A stretch of 64,000 nt of DNA. Origin: Lewinellaceae bacterium. GTDB taxonomy: Bacteria; Bacteroidota; Bacteroidia; Chitinophagales; Saprospiraceae. The notes beneath the pieces are model-generated. The model made no database searches. It was not told the origin of the DNA and worked only from the letters and a program-made list of their open reading frames with translations. The stretch lies in NCBI GenBank assembly GCA_020636435.1, contig JACJXX010000001.1, forward strand, positions 744,001 to 808,000, in the 5' to 3' direction. Position numbers and translations under genes: made by a program. Below are positions 18,330 through 27,417 of this stretch, piece by piece. Position 1 is the stretch's first letter; the number at the start of each line of letters is the position of its first letter.

Positions 18330-20381
18330 ATGGACTACCCCAGCCTGAAATCCTACTGGCAGCGCAACGCCCACATGATCACCAATGCTTACGAGGAGGG
18401 AAGATCCTCTTTTTTGCCCTTCCTGCTGCCGGAATCAGCACTGGACATGCCCGTGTCGAAGGTGCTTCTGATCTTTGTCAGCCGTTTAGGAAAGGGCATC
18501 ATTCAGGATGCCCTCGACCCCCGGCAGGCCATCCCCAGCCCTCTGGCGGGCCTGCGCACCACCAACTGGATCAAACGGACCAATATGGTGGGCATCAACG
18601 TGCGGACCATACAGAACTTCTGGAACGTTATCAAGTACACGCTCACAGTGCCGGAAGCGCAGCAATCCGTCCACCTGCTGCCCATCTGGGAGCCGGGCGT
18701 AGTGGCCAGCCTGTACGGCATGGCCAGTTGGAACATCAACCCGGAGTTCTTCAGCCAGGAGCTGTACGAAGCCTATGCTCACCTCGACACGGTAGAAAAA
18801 CAGCTCAAAGTAGTGGTCAACCTGCTGCACGCCACCGGGCGGACGGTGGGCATGGATGTCATCCCCCATACCGACCGCTACTCCGAGATCGTGCTGGGCA
18901 ACCCCCGCCACTTCGAGTGGCTGCAGCGGCGCGACGACAAAATTACCAACCACCGCGCCAACCTGCACGAGGAGGTAGAAAAAGCCGTTTTCGGCTTTCT
19001 CAAAGCACAGGGCCCCGCCAAAGACGGCATCGACCTGCCTGCCGATGCGGAAGAATTCTTTTCGGAAGAATACCCCGAATCCGCCCGCATCGAGCTGCTC
19101 TTCGGCAGCCCGGAAGATTACGGCCGGCGCAGCCAGCGCCGGGGCTGGCTGGTGCAGCACCTTTACAAAGACGGCTTCGAACCCGTGCCCGCCACCATGG
19201 GCCCGCCCTACCGGGGGCTGGAGGTGGATACGGATAAAAAGGCTAAGACCGTTGACGGCGAAGGGCGCATCTGGCGGGAATATAAAATCCGCAGGCCCCG
19301 GGAGATGTCCCGCGTCTTCGGCCCGCTGACGCGGTACAAACTCTACGAGCGGCTGAATGACAACAAAGACTGGGAGATCGACTTCTCGAAACCCCGCATT
19401 GCTACCTGGGATTATGTTTGCCAGCACTTTTACGCCATCCAGCAGGAATACAACTTCGACTTTATGCGCGGCGATATGTCGCACGTGCAGATGCGCCCGG
19501 AAGGGGTGCCTGCCCAGGCGGACAACTACTATGACCTGCACAAAGCCGTGCGCGCCCACATCCGCCAGGTTAAACCCTATTTTGGCTACTTCGCGGAGAC
19601 TTTCCTGGTGGGCCCGGGCTTTATCGCCTATGGCAATGAGGCAGACCACCTGGAGCAGGCCGACGCCGACTCTACCCTGGGCGACCTGCAGAGCATGGTG
19701 GTGGGCAGCCCCAAATTCATGCAAAACTTCCGCTGGTACCTGGATATTCTGAAAACCAGGGATTTTGCGCCCAATTTCACCATCATGACCGGCGACAAGG
19801 ACGACCCCCGCTTCGATGAGTTCTACCAGGGCGCCAATGAAGCCCGGCTGTTCACAGCTCTCTTCCTCACGGATATGCCCAGCTATATGGCTCTGGGTTT
19901 CGAATGCCGGGACCCCCACCCCACCCCGGCGCCCAACGAGCACTACACCAAACTCTACGTCTTCCGCATCGGCAGCGGCGAAAAGGCGACAAAAGGGCCC
20001 TATGTTTTCGGGAAGAACGGCCTGCTTTTCCACCGCCTGTCCCGCCTGCGGTTTGCCGCCGAGCAGCTCCTCCCCCATATCGTGAACGCAGACACCCACT
20101 GGCTGCTGCCGCCCGACGCCACTGCCGCCACCCGCGTGGTGGCCTGGACGCAGTCGCCGAACCCTCAATACCTCTTTGTCGTCAACCTCGATGCCCACGA
20201 GCCCGCCTCAAATATTAAAATACCCCGGGTCAAGGGGAACAATAAGTTGCCTAGTCCACGATTGTACTTTTCAACCCACCACGAACAGATACAACCGAAA
20301 GCCCTGGTTTTTAACGGCAAACAGTATCAGGTGGATGAACTGGAAGCGGGGGAAGGGAGGGTTTATGCATGGGGGTATTGA
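18330..20381 (+). CDS. Alpha-amylase-family (GH13-like) protein
   Basis: The protein is about 683 aa. The four GH13 regions are recognisable: TGRTVGMDVIPHTDR (region I), FDFMRGDMSHVQMRP (region II, with the RxD nucleophile), YFGYFAETFL (region III, acid/base Glu) and FTIMTGDKDDPR (region IV). N-terminal SVHLLPIWEPGVVASLYG resembles the barrel entry of amylase-clan enzymes. There is no signal peptide, so it is probably cytoplasmic and acts on alpha-glucans or a related donor. The frame opens at 18270. ATG 18330 is preferred because a TATCTTG box (possible -7) lies between the two. Substrate specificity cannot be assigned. Confidence 0.7.
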   Translation: MDYPSLKSYWQRNAHMITNAYEEGRSSFLPFLLPESALDMPVSKVLLIFVSRLGKGIIQDALDPRQAIPSPLAGLRTTNWIKRTNMVGINVRTIQNFWNVIKYTLTVPEAQQSVHLLPIWEPGVVASLYGMASWNINPEFFSQELYEAYAHLDTVEKQLKVVVNLLHATGRTVGMDVIPHTDRYSEIVLGNPRHFEWLQRRDDKITNHRANLHEEVEKAVFGFLKAQGPAKDGIDLPADAEEFFSEEYPESARIELLFGSPEDYGRRSQRRGWLVQHLYKDGFEPVPATMGPPYRGLEVDTDKKAKTVDGEGRIWREYKIRRPREMSRVFGPLTRYKLYERLNDNKDWEIDFSKPRIATWDYVCQHFYAIQQEYNFDFMRGDMSHVQMRPEGVPAQADNYYDLHKAVRAHIRQVKPYFGYFAETFLVGPGFIAYGNEADHLEQADADSTLGDLQSMVVGSPKFMQNFRWYLDILKTRDFAPNFTIMTGDKDDPRFDEFYQGANEARLFTALFLTDMPSYMALGFECRDPHPTPAPNEHYTKLYVFRIGSGEKATKGPYVFGKNGLLFHRLSRLRFAAEQLLPHIVNADTHWLLPPDATAATRVVAWTQSPNPQYLFVVNLDAHEPASNIKIPRVKGNNKLPSPRLYFSTHHEQIQPKALVFNGKQYQVDELEAGEGRVYAWGY

Positions 20382-20466
20382 GGAGGAAGGGGTATCAGTG
20401 TTGCAGTGTTACAGTGTATCAGTGTATCAGTTGGGCTATGTACGATGTACGGTCAGCCTGGTGAAA

Positions 20467-20940
20467 CTAACTAAAAACTTCTTTTAACACCAGTTCAATG
20501 CCAAGAACGGGGTCCGAGAGGGTTTCTGTGGCCTTGTACATTTCATAATCATCGGGGGAAGAAAACACATAAATATTCTGCAAAGCAGGAATGACAATCC
20601 AGCAGGAACTCGCTCCATACTGGAAATATTTTTCTGCTTTTGCGATCAGTTCATTAACGGATTGGCTGGGAGAAATGATCTCGATGGCACAAAGCGGTGG
20701 TTCCTTTACCGTTGCCACATCCTGGCGGGGATTGAGCGGCATTTTGGGAAGGATGCAAACATCGGGAACTGATTCCCAACCGGAAAGGTCCAGGCTCAGT
20801 TCGGAAACAACGCTGTATTTGTCTTTGTACCCCAACTTAAGGGCAAAAATGAGGTTAGCCTGAATCAGGCCATGATTGAGAGAGGGCATGGGCTTGTTCC
20901 TTTCTACTTCGTAACCAGATATTTTAGTGGATGCAGGCAT
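20467..20940 (-). CDS. Uma2 family (DUF820) endonuclease-like protein
   Basis: This 157-aa protein of the PD-(D/E)xK superfamily has the candidate metal-binding acid in SVPDVCIL. The central strand is LCAIEIISPSQS, followed by a conserved helix KAEKYFQYGASSCWIV. These are the hallmark segments of Uma2, a family abundant in cyanobacteria and Bacteroidota. It is often annotated as a restriction-endonuclease-like protein, with no proven function for most members. The gene stands alone and is convergent with the GH13-like gene. It has no partner methylase. Confidence 0.85.
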   Translation of the reverse strand: MPASTKISGYEVERNKPMPSLNHGLIQANLIFALKLGYKDKYSVVSELSLDLSGWESVPDVCILPKMPLNPRQDVATVKEPPLCAIEIISPSQSVNELIAKAEKYFQYGASSCWIVIPALQNIYVFSSPDDYEMYKATETLSDPVLGIELVLKEVFS

Positions 20941-21138
20941 TTCGGCAATTTTTCAAATCTAAATGTACTATAATTTTGACCCATAGGCAAGTTTCGATAG
21001 GCGGCTATTTTTCCCCCACTTGCCATTTACGCTACTTTTATTAACAAATGGCCCGGCGAAATCGTTATGCATTCAGTAAATTCCAGGCACTGTGAAGCCT
21101 CCAACCATATAGCCATATAACCATACAACAGCGAAACC

Positions 21139-21930
21139 ATGAACAACATCCCCATCTACCAGGTCGACGCCTTCACCGGCGAACTATTCCGCGGCAACCC
21201 GGCGGCTGTCTGCCCGCTGGACAAATGGCTGCCGGACGAAAAGATGCAGGCCATCGCGGCGGAAAACAACCTTTCCGAAACAGCATTTTTCATCCCCAGG
21301 GGCCGGGATTACCAGTTGCGCTGGTTTACTCCCGCCATTGAGGTAGACCTCTGCGGGCACGCCACCCTGGCAACCGCCCACGTGCTTTTTGAGCATCTCG
21401 GCTTCCAGGAATCCACGGCCAATTTCCATTCCCGCAGCGGCCGGCTGTCCGTTTCCCGCGAAGGCGGTTTTTATATCATGGATTTTCCCACTGATATCCT
21501 GGAACCCGCCCTGGCGCCAAAAGTGCTGGCGGAAGCCCTGAAGATACAGCCCCGGGAAGTGCTGGCGGGCAGGGAGGATTTCCTCGTCGTCCTGGATTCC
21601 GAAACGGAAATCGCCGCCCTGCAGCCCGATTTTCGCCTCCTCCGGCAAGTAAAAGGCCGGGGCGTCATTGTCACCGCTCCGGGGGATGCCGTCGATTTTG
21701 TCTCCCGCTGCTTCTTCCCCAACGCCGGCATCGACGAAGACCCCGTCACCGGCTCGGCGCACACCACCATGATCCCTTACTGGGCCGAACGCCTCGGCAA
21801 ACAGGAACTCGCCGCCCGGCAGATTTCGCTGCGCGGCGGCGAAATAAAGTGCACCATGCTGGGCGAAAGGGTGGCCCTGGCCGGCAAGGCGGTGACGTAT
21901 ATGGAGGGGGTGCTTCGGCTGGGGTTATAG
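21139..21930 (+). CDS. PhzF family isomerase/epimerase
   Basis: The 263-aa protein matches the PhzF/DapF-like double-barrel fold: IYQVDAFTGELFRGNPAAVC at the N-terminus, NNLSETAFF with the conserved catalytic Glu, VDLCGHATLATAHVLF, and DEDPVTGSAHTTMIPYW near the C-terminus. PhzF itself isomerises an intermediate of phenazine synthesis. Most genomic homologues, including solitary ones like this, are not in phenazine clusters and have unknown substrates. No other phenazine gene is present nearby. Confidence 0.9.
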   Translation: MNNIPIYQVDAFTGELFRGNPAAVCPLDKWLPDEKMQAIAAENNLSETAFFIPRGRDYQLRWFTPAIEVDLCGHATLATAHVLFEHLGFQESTANFHSRSGRLSVSREGGFYIMDFPTDILEPALAPKVLAEALKIQPREVLAGREDFLVVLDSETEIAALQPDFRLLRQVKGRGVIVTAPGDAVDFVSRCFFPNAGIDEDPVTGSAHTTMIPYWAERLGKQELAARQISLRGGEIKCTMLGERVALAGKAVTYMEGVLRLGL

Positions 21931-21962
21931 CGGTTGCCGGAAACGATGCTGAGTGGATGCTT

Positions 21963-21989
21963 GTCCCGGCTTCGTGCCGAAGCCGGGAC
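21963..21989. terminator. GC-rich hairpin between convergent genes
   Basis: A perfect 12-bp stem GTCCCGGCTTCG / CGAAGCCGGGAC with a 3-nt loop lies 33 bp after the phzF-like stop and before the - strand peptidase stop. There is no T-run, so it is a possible rather than certain terminator. Confidence 0.45.
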
Positions 21990-22103
21990 GATGCTGCGCC
22001 CTACGGGCGGAGGATGCTTTGGATGCTCGCCTGAGGTACCTGCATCCATCGCAAGCGTCAATAGCATCTTATCAAATAGAGCAACTACTTCATGATTCGT
22101 TTC

Positions 22104-24185
22104 CTACGGCTTTACCTCTCCCTCCTTCGGCCCCCCGTACTTCTCCATCCAGGCCATCACCGCCTGCACTTTGGCCAGCATCTGGCTGGGCCGCCCGGCG
22201 ATGCCGTGGGAGGCGTTGGGGAAGCGCACCAGGGCCGTATCGACGCCCCGCAGCTTCAGGGCGCGGTAGAATTGCTCGGACTCGGATAATGGGGTGCGGT
22301 GATCCTCGTCGCCGACCAGCAGCATGGTAGGAGTAGCGACGTTGCCCACCAGGGAGATGGGCGAGTATTTGTAGTAGTGTTCCGGGGCCTCCCAGGGCAT
22401 GGCGGGAAACCAGTTGCGGGTAAAGTAATCCGGGCCGTCGGCCGTAAGGGCATGGCTGAACCAGTTGATCACCGGCTTGGCGACCACCGCCGCCCGGAAG
22501 CGGTCCGTTTTGCCCACGATCCAGGCGCTCAGCACCCCGCCGCCGCTGCCGCCGGTGACGTAAAGCTTCTCTTCATCAATGAAGCCCTTTCCGATTACGG
22601 CATCCACGCAGGACATGAGGTCGTCGTAATCATTGCCGGGGTAGTTGTGGTGGATCAGGTCGGCAAACTCCTCGCCGTAGCTGGTGCTGCCCCGCGGGTT
22701 GGCGTATACCACCACGTAACCGCGGGACGCGTACAACTGGTCTTCCATGGAAAATACATCTCCATAGGCGGAGTAAGGGCCGCCGTGAATCTCCAGCATC
22801 AATGGATATTTTTTCCCGGGATCGAAATCGGGCGGATAGACGATCCAGCCCTGAACCTGGCGGCCGTCGTAGGAGGATTCCGTCCGGAAGGGCTCCACCT
22901 TGCCCGGTTCTTTTTGCAGGAAGAGGGCCTGGTTGAACCGGGTCAAAAGACGGGGGCTCTGCTGCCCGGCTTGCCCGGAGGCCAGCTCCGGCGGGCGGGA
23001 AGCGTCGCCCTGGGTAATGGCAAAACGCCCTTTCGGCCCGACGGCAAATTCGCCGCCGGCGTAAGGCCGCCCGATCGGGCTGCCGGCCAGGTTTTGCGCC
23101 ACTTCCTCCACTTTGCCGTCCAAAGATATCCGGCCCACTTTGGTTTCTCCTTCATCGATGTAGCGAAACCAAAGATAATCTCCTTCCGGGCTCCACTGCA
23201 GTTGGCCCACGGAGCGGTCCAGAGAAAGGGTGAGGATTTTTTTGTTTTCCAGGCTGTTTACCGGCGCCAGGTATACTTCCATTTGGTTGTAGCCCTTCTT
23301 TTTATCATCGAAACCCAGCCAGGCCAGGCTTTTGCCGTCGGGCGAAACAAGGGGCTGCGTGTCCGCCCCGTTGTGATCCGTCAGTTGTTCCACCTTGCTG
23401 TCCGCAATCGCAAGGCGGTATATCTCCGAATTTTCCGGGTTGTCCTTACGTTCTTTTTCGGGCCGCAGGTTGGCGGAAAAATACAGATGCCGGCTGTCTT
23501 TCGACCAGGAAAGGGCGCCGCCGTAATCGAACGGGCCACTGGTCAGTTGCACGGCTCCTCCCCCACTCGACGGCATCACAAAGATATGGGTATGGCCGGG
23601 CTCCAGTTCGCCCTGCCCGTCGGCGCGGTAGACGAGTTCCTGAGTGTAGGTGGGCGCCGCCGCCCATTTGGCGCCTTCCGGCTTGCCGGGCATATCGAAC
23701 AGCCGGGCCGGGCTTTCCGGCACGAACTGGGTAAAGGCCAGCCACTCTCCATCCGGCGACCAGCTCAGGTTGTTGGGACTGTGCTGGAATTCTCCGATGG
23801 TCGACTGCTCGCCGCTGTCCATCCATCGCATCATGACCTGATGCGCTCCTTCCCGGCTGGAAAGCCAGGCCAGGCGGTTTCCGTCGGGCGACCAAACCGG
23901 GGAACGGCTGCTTTCCGGCCCCTCGGCGAGAGCCCGCAGGCCAGAGCCGTCAAAGTTGGCGATCCACAGGTTGGGGTCTTGCTTGTCCGCCATGATGTCG
24001 AAGCTGTTCTTGACAAAAGCTACCCGCTGCCCGTCCGGCGAGATGGCCGGATCGGAAACATAGGTGAGCCCGAAGGCGTCGAGGGGTTGCAAGGCAGCCT
24101 TCTGGGCCTGGAGAGACAGGGTAGAAAGAATGAGGCTGAGGATCAGGCTGAGGGCGGCCCGCAATGGTGCAATTGGACGTATCAT
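22104..24185 (-). CDS. S9 family peptidase (prolyl-oligopeptidase-type, exported)
   Basis: A signal peptide (ALSLILSLILSTLSLQAQK) leads the 693-aa protein. An N-terminal beta-propeller of PD40/WD-like repeats follows (SPDGQRVAFV, SPDGNRLAWL, SPDGEWLAFT). The C-terminal alpha/beta-hydrolase has the catalytic Ser in VTGGSGGGVLSAW, Asp in LLVGDEDHRTPL and His in FPNASHGI. Such enzymes cleave dipeptides or acylated amino acids from peptides in the periplasm. Length is typical. The outer-membrane lipoprotein gene lies just upstream on the same strand (40-bp gap), so the two may be cotranscribed. Confidence 0.93.
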   Translation of the reverse strand: MIRPIAPLRAALSLILSLILSTLSLQAQKAALQPLDAFGLTYVSDPAISPDGQRVAFVKNSFDIMADKQDPNLWIANFDGSGLRALAEGPESSRSPVWSPDGNRLAWLSSREGAHQVMMRWMDSGEQSTIGEFQHSPNNLSWSPDGEWLAFTQFVPESPARLFDMPGKPEGAKWAAAPTYTQELVYRADGQGELEPGHTHIFVMPSSGGGAVQLTSGPFDYGGALSWSKDSRHLYFSANLRPEKERKDNPENSEIYRLAIADSKVEQLTDHNGADTQPLVSPDGKSLAWLGFDDKKKGYNQMEVYLAPVNSLENKKILTLSLDRSVGQLQWSPEGDYLWFRYIDEGETKVGRISLDGKVEEVAQNLAGSPIGRPYAGGEFAVGPKGRFAITQGDASRPPELASGQAGQQSPRLLTRFNQALFLQKEPGKVEPFRTESSYDGRQVQGWIVYPPDFDPGKKYPLMLEIHGGPYSAYGDVFSMEDQLYASRGYVVVYANPRGSTSYGEEFADLIHHNYPGNDYDDLMSCVDAVIGKGFIDEEKLYVTGGSGGGVLSAWIVGKTDRFRAAVVAKPVINWFSHALTADGPDYFTRNWFPAMPWEAPEHYYKYSPISLVGNVATPTMLLVGDEDHRTPLSESEQFYRALKLRGVDTALVRFPNASHGIAGRPSQMLAKVQAVMAWMEKYGGPKEGEVKP

Positions 24186-24225
24186 TGGGTGTAAGGTTAG
24201 TTTGGGGTGAAGATAAGGGATTTAT

Positions 24226-24906
24226 TTATTTTTCTAATGCTCCGGGATATAGCGTCACCCCGACGCTGAAGTGCTGGTAATGGCCCTTCTCGCCCGGGTT
24301 GTACAACAGCCCGAATTCCGGGCGGATGGCGTATTTGCTGAGATCAGTGCTCAGCCCCAGGCCGAAGTTGAACGCTACGAGCGCTTCCAGGTCCGAATTG
24401 AAGGGGATCAGCACTTTGCCGGAGGGGTTGAACTCAAAATAATCGCTGACCGGCAGGGTAAACAACAACGTAGGATGGAATTGCCAGGTGTCTCCCGTGT
24501 TTTCGATCTCTTTGCCGAAAGCAAATCCTACCGGCAGATAGACGGCCAACCGGTCTTCTACGATACTGCCCTTAGGGCCCATTCCGAAGATGTTATAGGT
24601 CCCTCCCGGCTCTCCGGCATCATCAATCCAAATGTATTCCAGGCGGGCCCGCAAGTCGACGCGGTCAGCCAGCCCGTAAGCCAGGTGCACGCCAAAGTGG
24701 TCATAGGAATGCTCATTGTACTGTTTTCCTTCATCGTCGAAAACGCTGAAGTTGGCAGAAAAGCCGGCAGTAGCTTCCACTTTGCCCTTTTCCAGGGTGC
24801 GTGCACTTTGCAATTCGGAAAAAACCGGCGGCATGCAACTGCTCATCAGCAGCAGGTAAGCTGCAACGGTGGCCATTAAGCTGAAAAATGATGGTTTGGT
24901 TTTCAT
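24226..24906 (-). CDS. Putative outer-membrane beta-barrel lipoprotein
   Basis: This 226-aa protein starts with a lipoprotein signal (LLLMSSC, Cys near residue 19). Amphipathic beta strands follow, alternating aromatic and Gly/Asp turns (DHFGVHLAYGLADRVDLRARL, FHPTLLFTLPVSDYFEFN). This suggests a small 8- to 10-stranded barrel. I do not recognise a named family. The start is followed closely upstream by a MITE, so its promoter region may lie in or beyond the element. Confidence 0.7.
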   Translation of the reverse strand: MKTKPSFFSLMATVAAYLLLMSSCMPPVFSELQSARTLEKGKVEATAGFSANFSVFDDEGKQYNEHSYDHFGVHLAYGLADRVDLRARLEYIWIDDAGEPGGTYNIFGMGPKGSIVEDRLAVYLPVGFAFGKEIENTGDTWQFHPTLLFTLPVSDYFEFNPSGKVLIPFNSDLEALVAFNFGLGLSTDLSKYAIRPEFGLLYNPGEKGHYQHFSVGVTLYPGALEK

Positions 24907-24924
24907 GGCGTTGATATTTTGGAG

Positions 24925-25089
24925 TTAGGCACGACGAACAAATAAACTGTCCATTCTGGCTTGTTCTTTTTGCACCAGGCTACGTTGCTCATCACTCAGG
25001 TAGCTATGGCTATCTTCGATCTTCGCGCCTTGCCTGGCACAAAAATTACTGCGCCATAATTGTACACTTTATTTTTTCCTCGTGCCTTA
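24925..25089. repeat. MITE family A, copy 3 (165 bp)
   Basis: Ends TTAGGCACGACGAA and, in complement, TAAGGCACGAGGAA are inverted. The interior matches copies at 30048, 36115 (inverted) and 45563 (inverted) at most positions. No ORF is present. It lies 18 bp upstream of the lipoprotein gene. Confidence 0.9.
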
Positions 25090-25316
25090 GAAGATCAAGT
25101 TGGGGCCACAGGGGATGTTCCGGGACTGTCCAACGTTTGCCCGCCTGGCCAGGCGGATTTTGTGTTCAAGGCTCGAATCCGCACTGGCAACCAGCGTTCA
25201 GGCTTCGGCGTGAGCTTATTTTATAGATTTTTTTAATGACAAACAATGACCAGAGTCAGGGAAAGCGGCTGATATTCATCAGCAGGATACCATAAGGACT
25301 TACTTCGGGCATTTTC

Positions 25317-25324
25317 TATCTTTG
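25317..25324 (+). promoter_or_regulatory. Possible promoter -7 box (TATCTTTG)
   Basis: An exact TAnnTTTG match lies about 180 bp ahead of the glycosyltransferase ORF and just before an inverted-repeat element. No convincing -33 element was identified. Confidence 0.3.
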
Positions 25325-25336
25325 CCGGAAGTAACC

Positions 25337-25475
25337 ATTCAGCATGAAGTCTGAAATACACCTGGCGCAAAATTTTGTAGGCTTTTTCTGCTGGAACCCC
25401 TTCTCATTCCCCTCAGGAGGGGAAGGGTGGCTTACAAAATTTTGCGCCAGGCATCAAACTATACTGATGCTGAAT
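25337..25475. repeat. Inverted-repeat element with double arms (139 bp)
   Basis: The outer arms are ATTCAGCAT (25337-25345) and ATGCTGAAT (25467-25475). The inner arms are a perfect 19-bp pair beginning CCTGGCGCAAAATTTTG (25361-25379 and 25433-25451). A purine/pyrimidine-rich 53-bp centre separates them. It has no coding capacity. It could be a MITE or a strong RNA hairpin in the glycosyltransferase leader. The rest of 25090-25336 holds nothing recognisable. Confidence 0.7.
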
Positions 25476-25505
25476 AGTCACTGCCAGAATTAAAAACCAC
25501 AGGCA

Positions 25506-26930
25506 TTGCAGCACCTCCGGACATTCACTCTATTTCTGTTATTTTTCGCAATAGCGCTATTGTTGCGTTTTTTTTCCTTCTTCCCCAGCGTCATCAATCA
25601 CGACGAGTCGACCTATATTGTCATTTCGGATACCCTGCTGGCGGGTTATACCTATCAGGTGGATTATATCGACACCAAGCCAATCGGCATTTTCCTGGCG
25701 TACGCCTTTTTGCAGCTTTTGCTGGGAAAGTCCATCCTCCTGCTGCGCATTGCGGCGACCGCTGTCCTGGCCGCCACGGCATTCCTGCTCTACCGGGCCA
25801 AGCTGTCCTTCGGCAGCCGCCCGGCAGCCGCCTTTGCGGCCGGCCTGACCTACCTCTTCCTGAATTCCATCTTCACCTATTACGGCGTGTCGCCCAATAC
25901 GGAGACATTTTTCAACCTGTTTACCGCTCTGGCGTTGTGGATCTGCTGCTCCCGGCCACCACTCTGGGGTTATTTCCTTGCCGGGCTGAGCCTGGGCCTG
26001 GGGTTTGTGATCAAATACGTGGTGCTGTTCGACGGGCTGGCTTTCGGCCTGTTTGTGCTCTGGCAAGCGCGGCAGGGAAAAGAGCGGTGGGCGGCGGCCT
26101 GGAGCAAAGCCCTGCTCATGGCGCTGGGGGCAGCCCTGCCTTTTCTGGCCGTCATTGCCTGGTACCAGCACATCGGCCACCTGGAGGAACTGTGGTTTTA
26201 CACCTTCACCGTCAGCGGCCGCTACATCGAGAGCAAGGGCTTGCTGGACCACCTCACTTTCTTCCTGGATTTCAACCTTCGCTTCCTGCCGGTTGCTTTT
26301 TTCTTTTACTATGCGTTATTTTCTGCAAAGGCCCATTCGCCATCGCGGCAATTCGGCCTGCTGTGGGCCGCCCTGGTAACCGCCGGGGTGATGCTTCCGG
26401 GCAAGTTCTTTGGCCATTACTTCATCCAGTTCATGCTGCCCTTCAGCTTCCTGGCCGGGGAGTTTTTCGGCATCGCCCGGGAACAACTGCCGAAGGGCCT
26501 GCGCTGGCTGCGCCAGCCAAAGATTGGTTATGCCTTACTCGGCCTGATCCTTATCGCGAACCTGTTTCTACAGTACAAGGACTACTACCTCAAGCGGGAC
26601 TACCCTCGTCAGATAGCGGCCTTTCTGGCTCCACAGCTCTCCGAAGAGGATGTCGTATACACCGTCAATGACCAAATCACCTACCACCTGCTGGGGAAAC
26701 TGCCTCCCCTACCCTATGTTCATCCTTCTCTTTTCTGGGAGGGGCAACACGTAAGAGCGCTGGAAATTCCTCAGGAGGCGGAAATCGAAAAATTGAAGGC
26801 GAAGCAGCCGCGTTTCATGATGTTTCGAACCCGACAGGATACCGGGCATTTTGCAGAACTGCTCAAAGAGCGATACCAGTTGGTAAAGACGATAGAAGAA
26901 CGGATATGGATTTATGAACGGATGCGGTGA
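25506..26930 (+). CDS. ArnT/GT39-like membrane glycosyltransferase
   Basis: This polytopic protein of 474 aa has about 10-11 hydrophobic helices and a short C-terminal soluble tail. The first external loop carries SVINHDESTY, equivalent to the acidic catalytic loop of polyprenyl-phosphate-sugar-dependent transferases (PMT/ArnT class). A later loop has GVSPNTETFFNLF. It would transfer a sugar from a lipid-phosphate donor to a cell-surface acceptor. The ORF opens with TTG 15 bp after an in-frame stop, and no ATG precedes the first helix. TTG is therefore the probable start, unusual among these genes. Confidence 0.8.
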   Translation: MQHLRTFTLFLLFFAIALLLRFFSFFPSVINHDESTYIVISDTLLAGYTYQVDYIDTKPIGIFLAYAFLQLLLGKSILLLRIAATAVLAATAFLLYRAKLSFGSRPAAAFAAGLTYLFLNSIFTYYGVSPNTETFFNLFTALALWICCSRPPLWGYFLAGLSLGLGFVIKYVVLFDGLAFGLFVLWQARQGKERWAAAWSKALLMALGAALPFLAVIAWYQHIGHLEELWFYTFTVSGRYIESKGLLDHLTFFLDFNLRFLPVAFFFYYALFSAKAHSPSRQFGLLWAALVTAGVMLPGKFFGHYFIQFMLPFSFLAGEFFGIAREQLPKGLRWLRQPKIGYALLGLILIANLFLQYKDYYLKRDYPRQIAAFLAPQLSEEDVVYTVNDQITYHLLGKLPPLPYVHPSLFWEGQHVRALEIPQEAEIEKLKAKQPRFMMFRTRQDTGHFAELLKERYQLVKTIEERIWIYERMR

Positions 26931-26985
26931 ATGTTGTTAAGGAAAATTATTTCGGCTCAGGGTTTCTCTTTTCCCGGAAAACGCT

Positions 26986-26993
26986 TAAATTTG
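26986..26993 (+). promoter_or_regulatory. Probable tRNA-Ala promoter, -7 box
   Basis: TAAATTTG matches TAnnTTTG and ends 19 bp before the mature 5' end of the tRNA. The call is based on motif and position. Confidence 0.5.
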
Positions 26994-27012
26994 CATTCGC
27001 TTTTGAAAAGCA

Positions 27013-27089
<77 letters not shown>

Positions 27090-27091
27090 CT

Positions 27092-27126
27092 TAAGAAGCC
27101 ACTCATTTTGAGTGGCTTCTTTTTTG
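27092..27126 (+). terminator. Rho-independent terminator after tRNA-Ala
   Basis: The stem AAGAAGCCACTC / GAGTGGCTTCTT has a 6-nt loop and is followed by TTTT. It begins 3 bp after the CCA end. Confidence 0.9.
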
Positions 27127-27130
27127 TTAT

Positions 27131-27202
27131 AAACTCAGATGGCTAGAGCATCCCGACAATTCGTCGGGAGGGTCCGGGGCTCGAGTCCCCGTATCTCCAC
27201 CA
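27131..27202 (+). pseudogene. tRNA-like remnant lacking the 5' acceptor strand
   Basis: The D-arm (ACTCAGATGGCTAGAGCA), T-arm (CCGGGGCTCGAGTCCCCG) and 3' acceptor TATCTCC-A-CCA are intact. The upstream bases do not pair with the 3' acceptor. Where an anticodon arm should be there is a 19-nt palindrome, TCCCGACAATTCGTCGGGA, whose loop lacks the usual U33. It is unlikely to be charged. It has its own downstream terminator, like the tRNA-Ala just before it. Confidence 0.7.
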
Positions 27203-27211
27203 ACAAAGCTT

Positions 27212-27247
27212 AAAAGCTCTGTAATTTGTCGAATTACAGGGCTTTTT
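27212..27247 (+). terminator. Rho-independent terminator after the tRNA-like remnant
   Basis: The stem AAAAGCTCTGTAATT / AATTACAGGGCTTTT has a short loop and is followed by T's. It lies 9 bp past the encoded CCA. Confidence 0.88.
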
Positions 27248-27417
27248 TTATTCCCTATTGCCAGGCTTCCAAAGGAAGGGACAAACACAAACGAAACTCC
27301 AGCGTGAACAAAAATCCAAATTCAGGGTTTCACTTCCATAATAATGTTTAAACATTAATTTTGAGCTAAAACACGAGATTTAAACCCCATTAACAGACGC
27401 GCTAAAGTTGAAGATCA

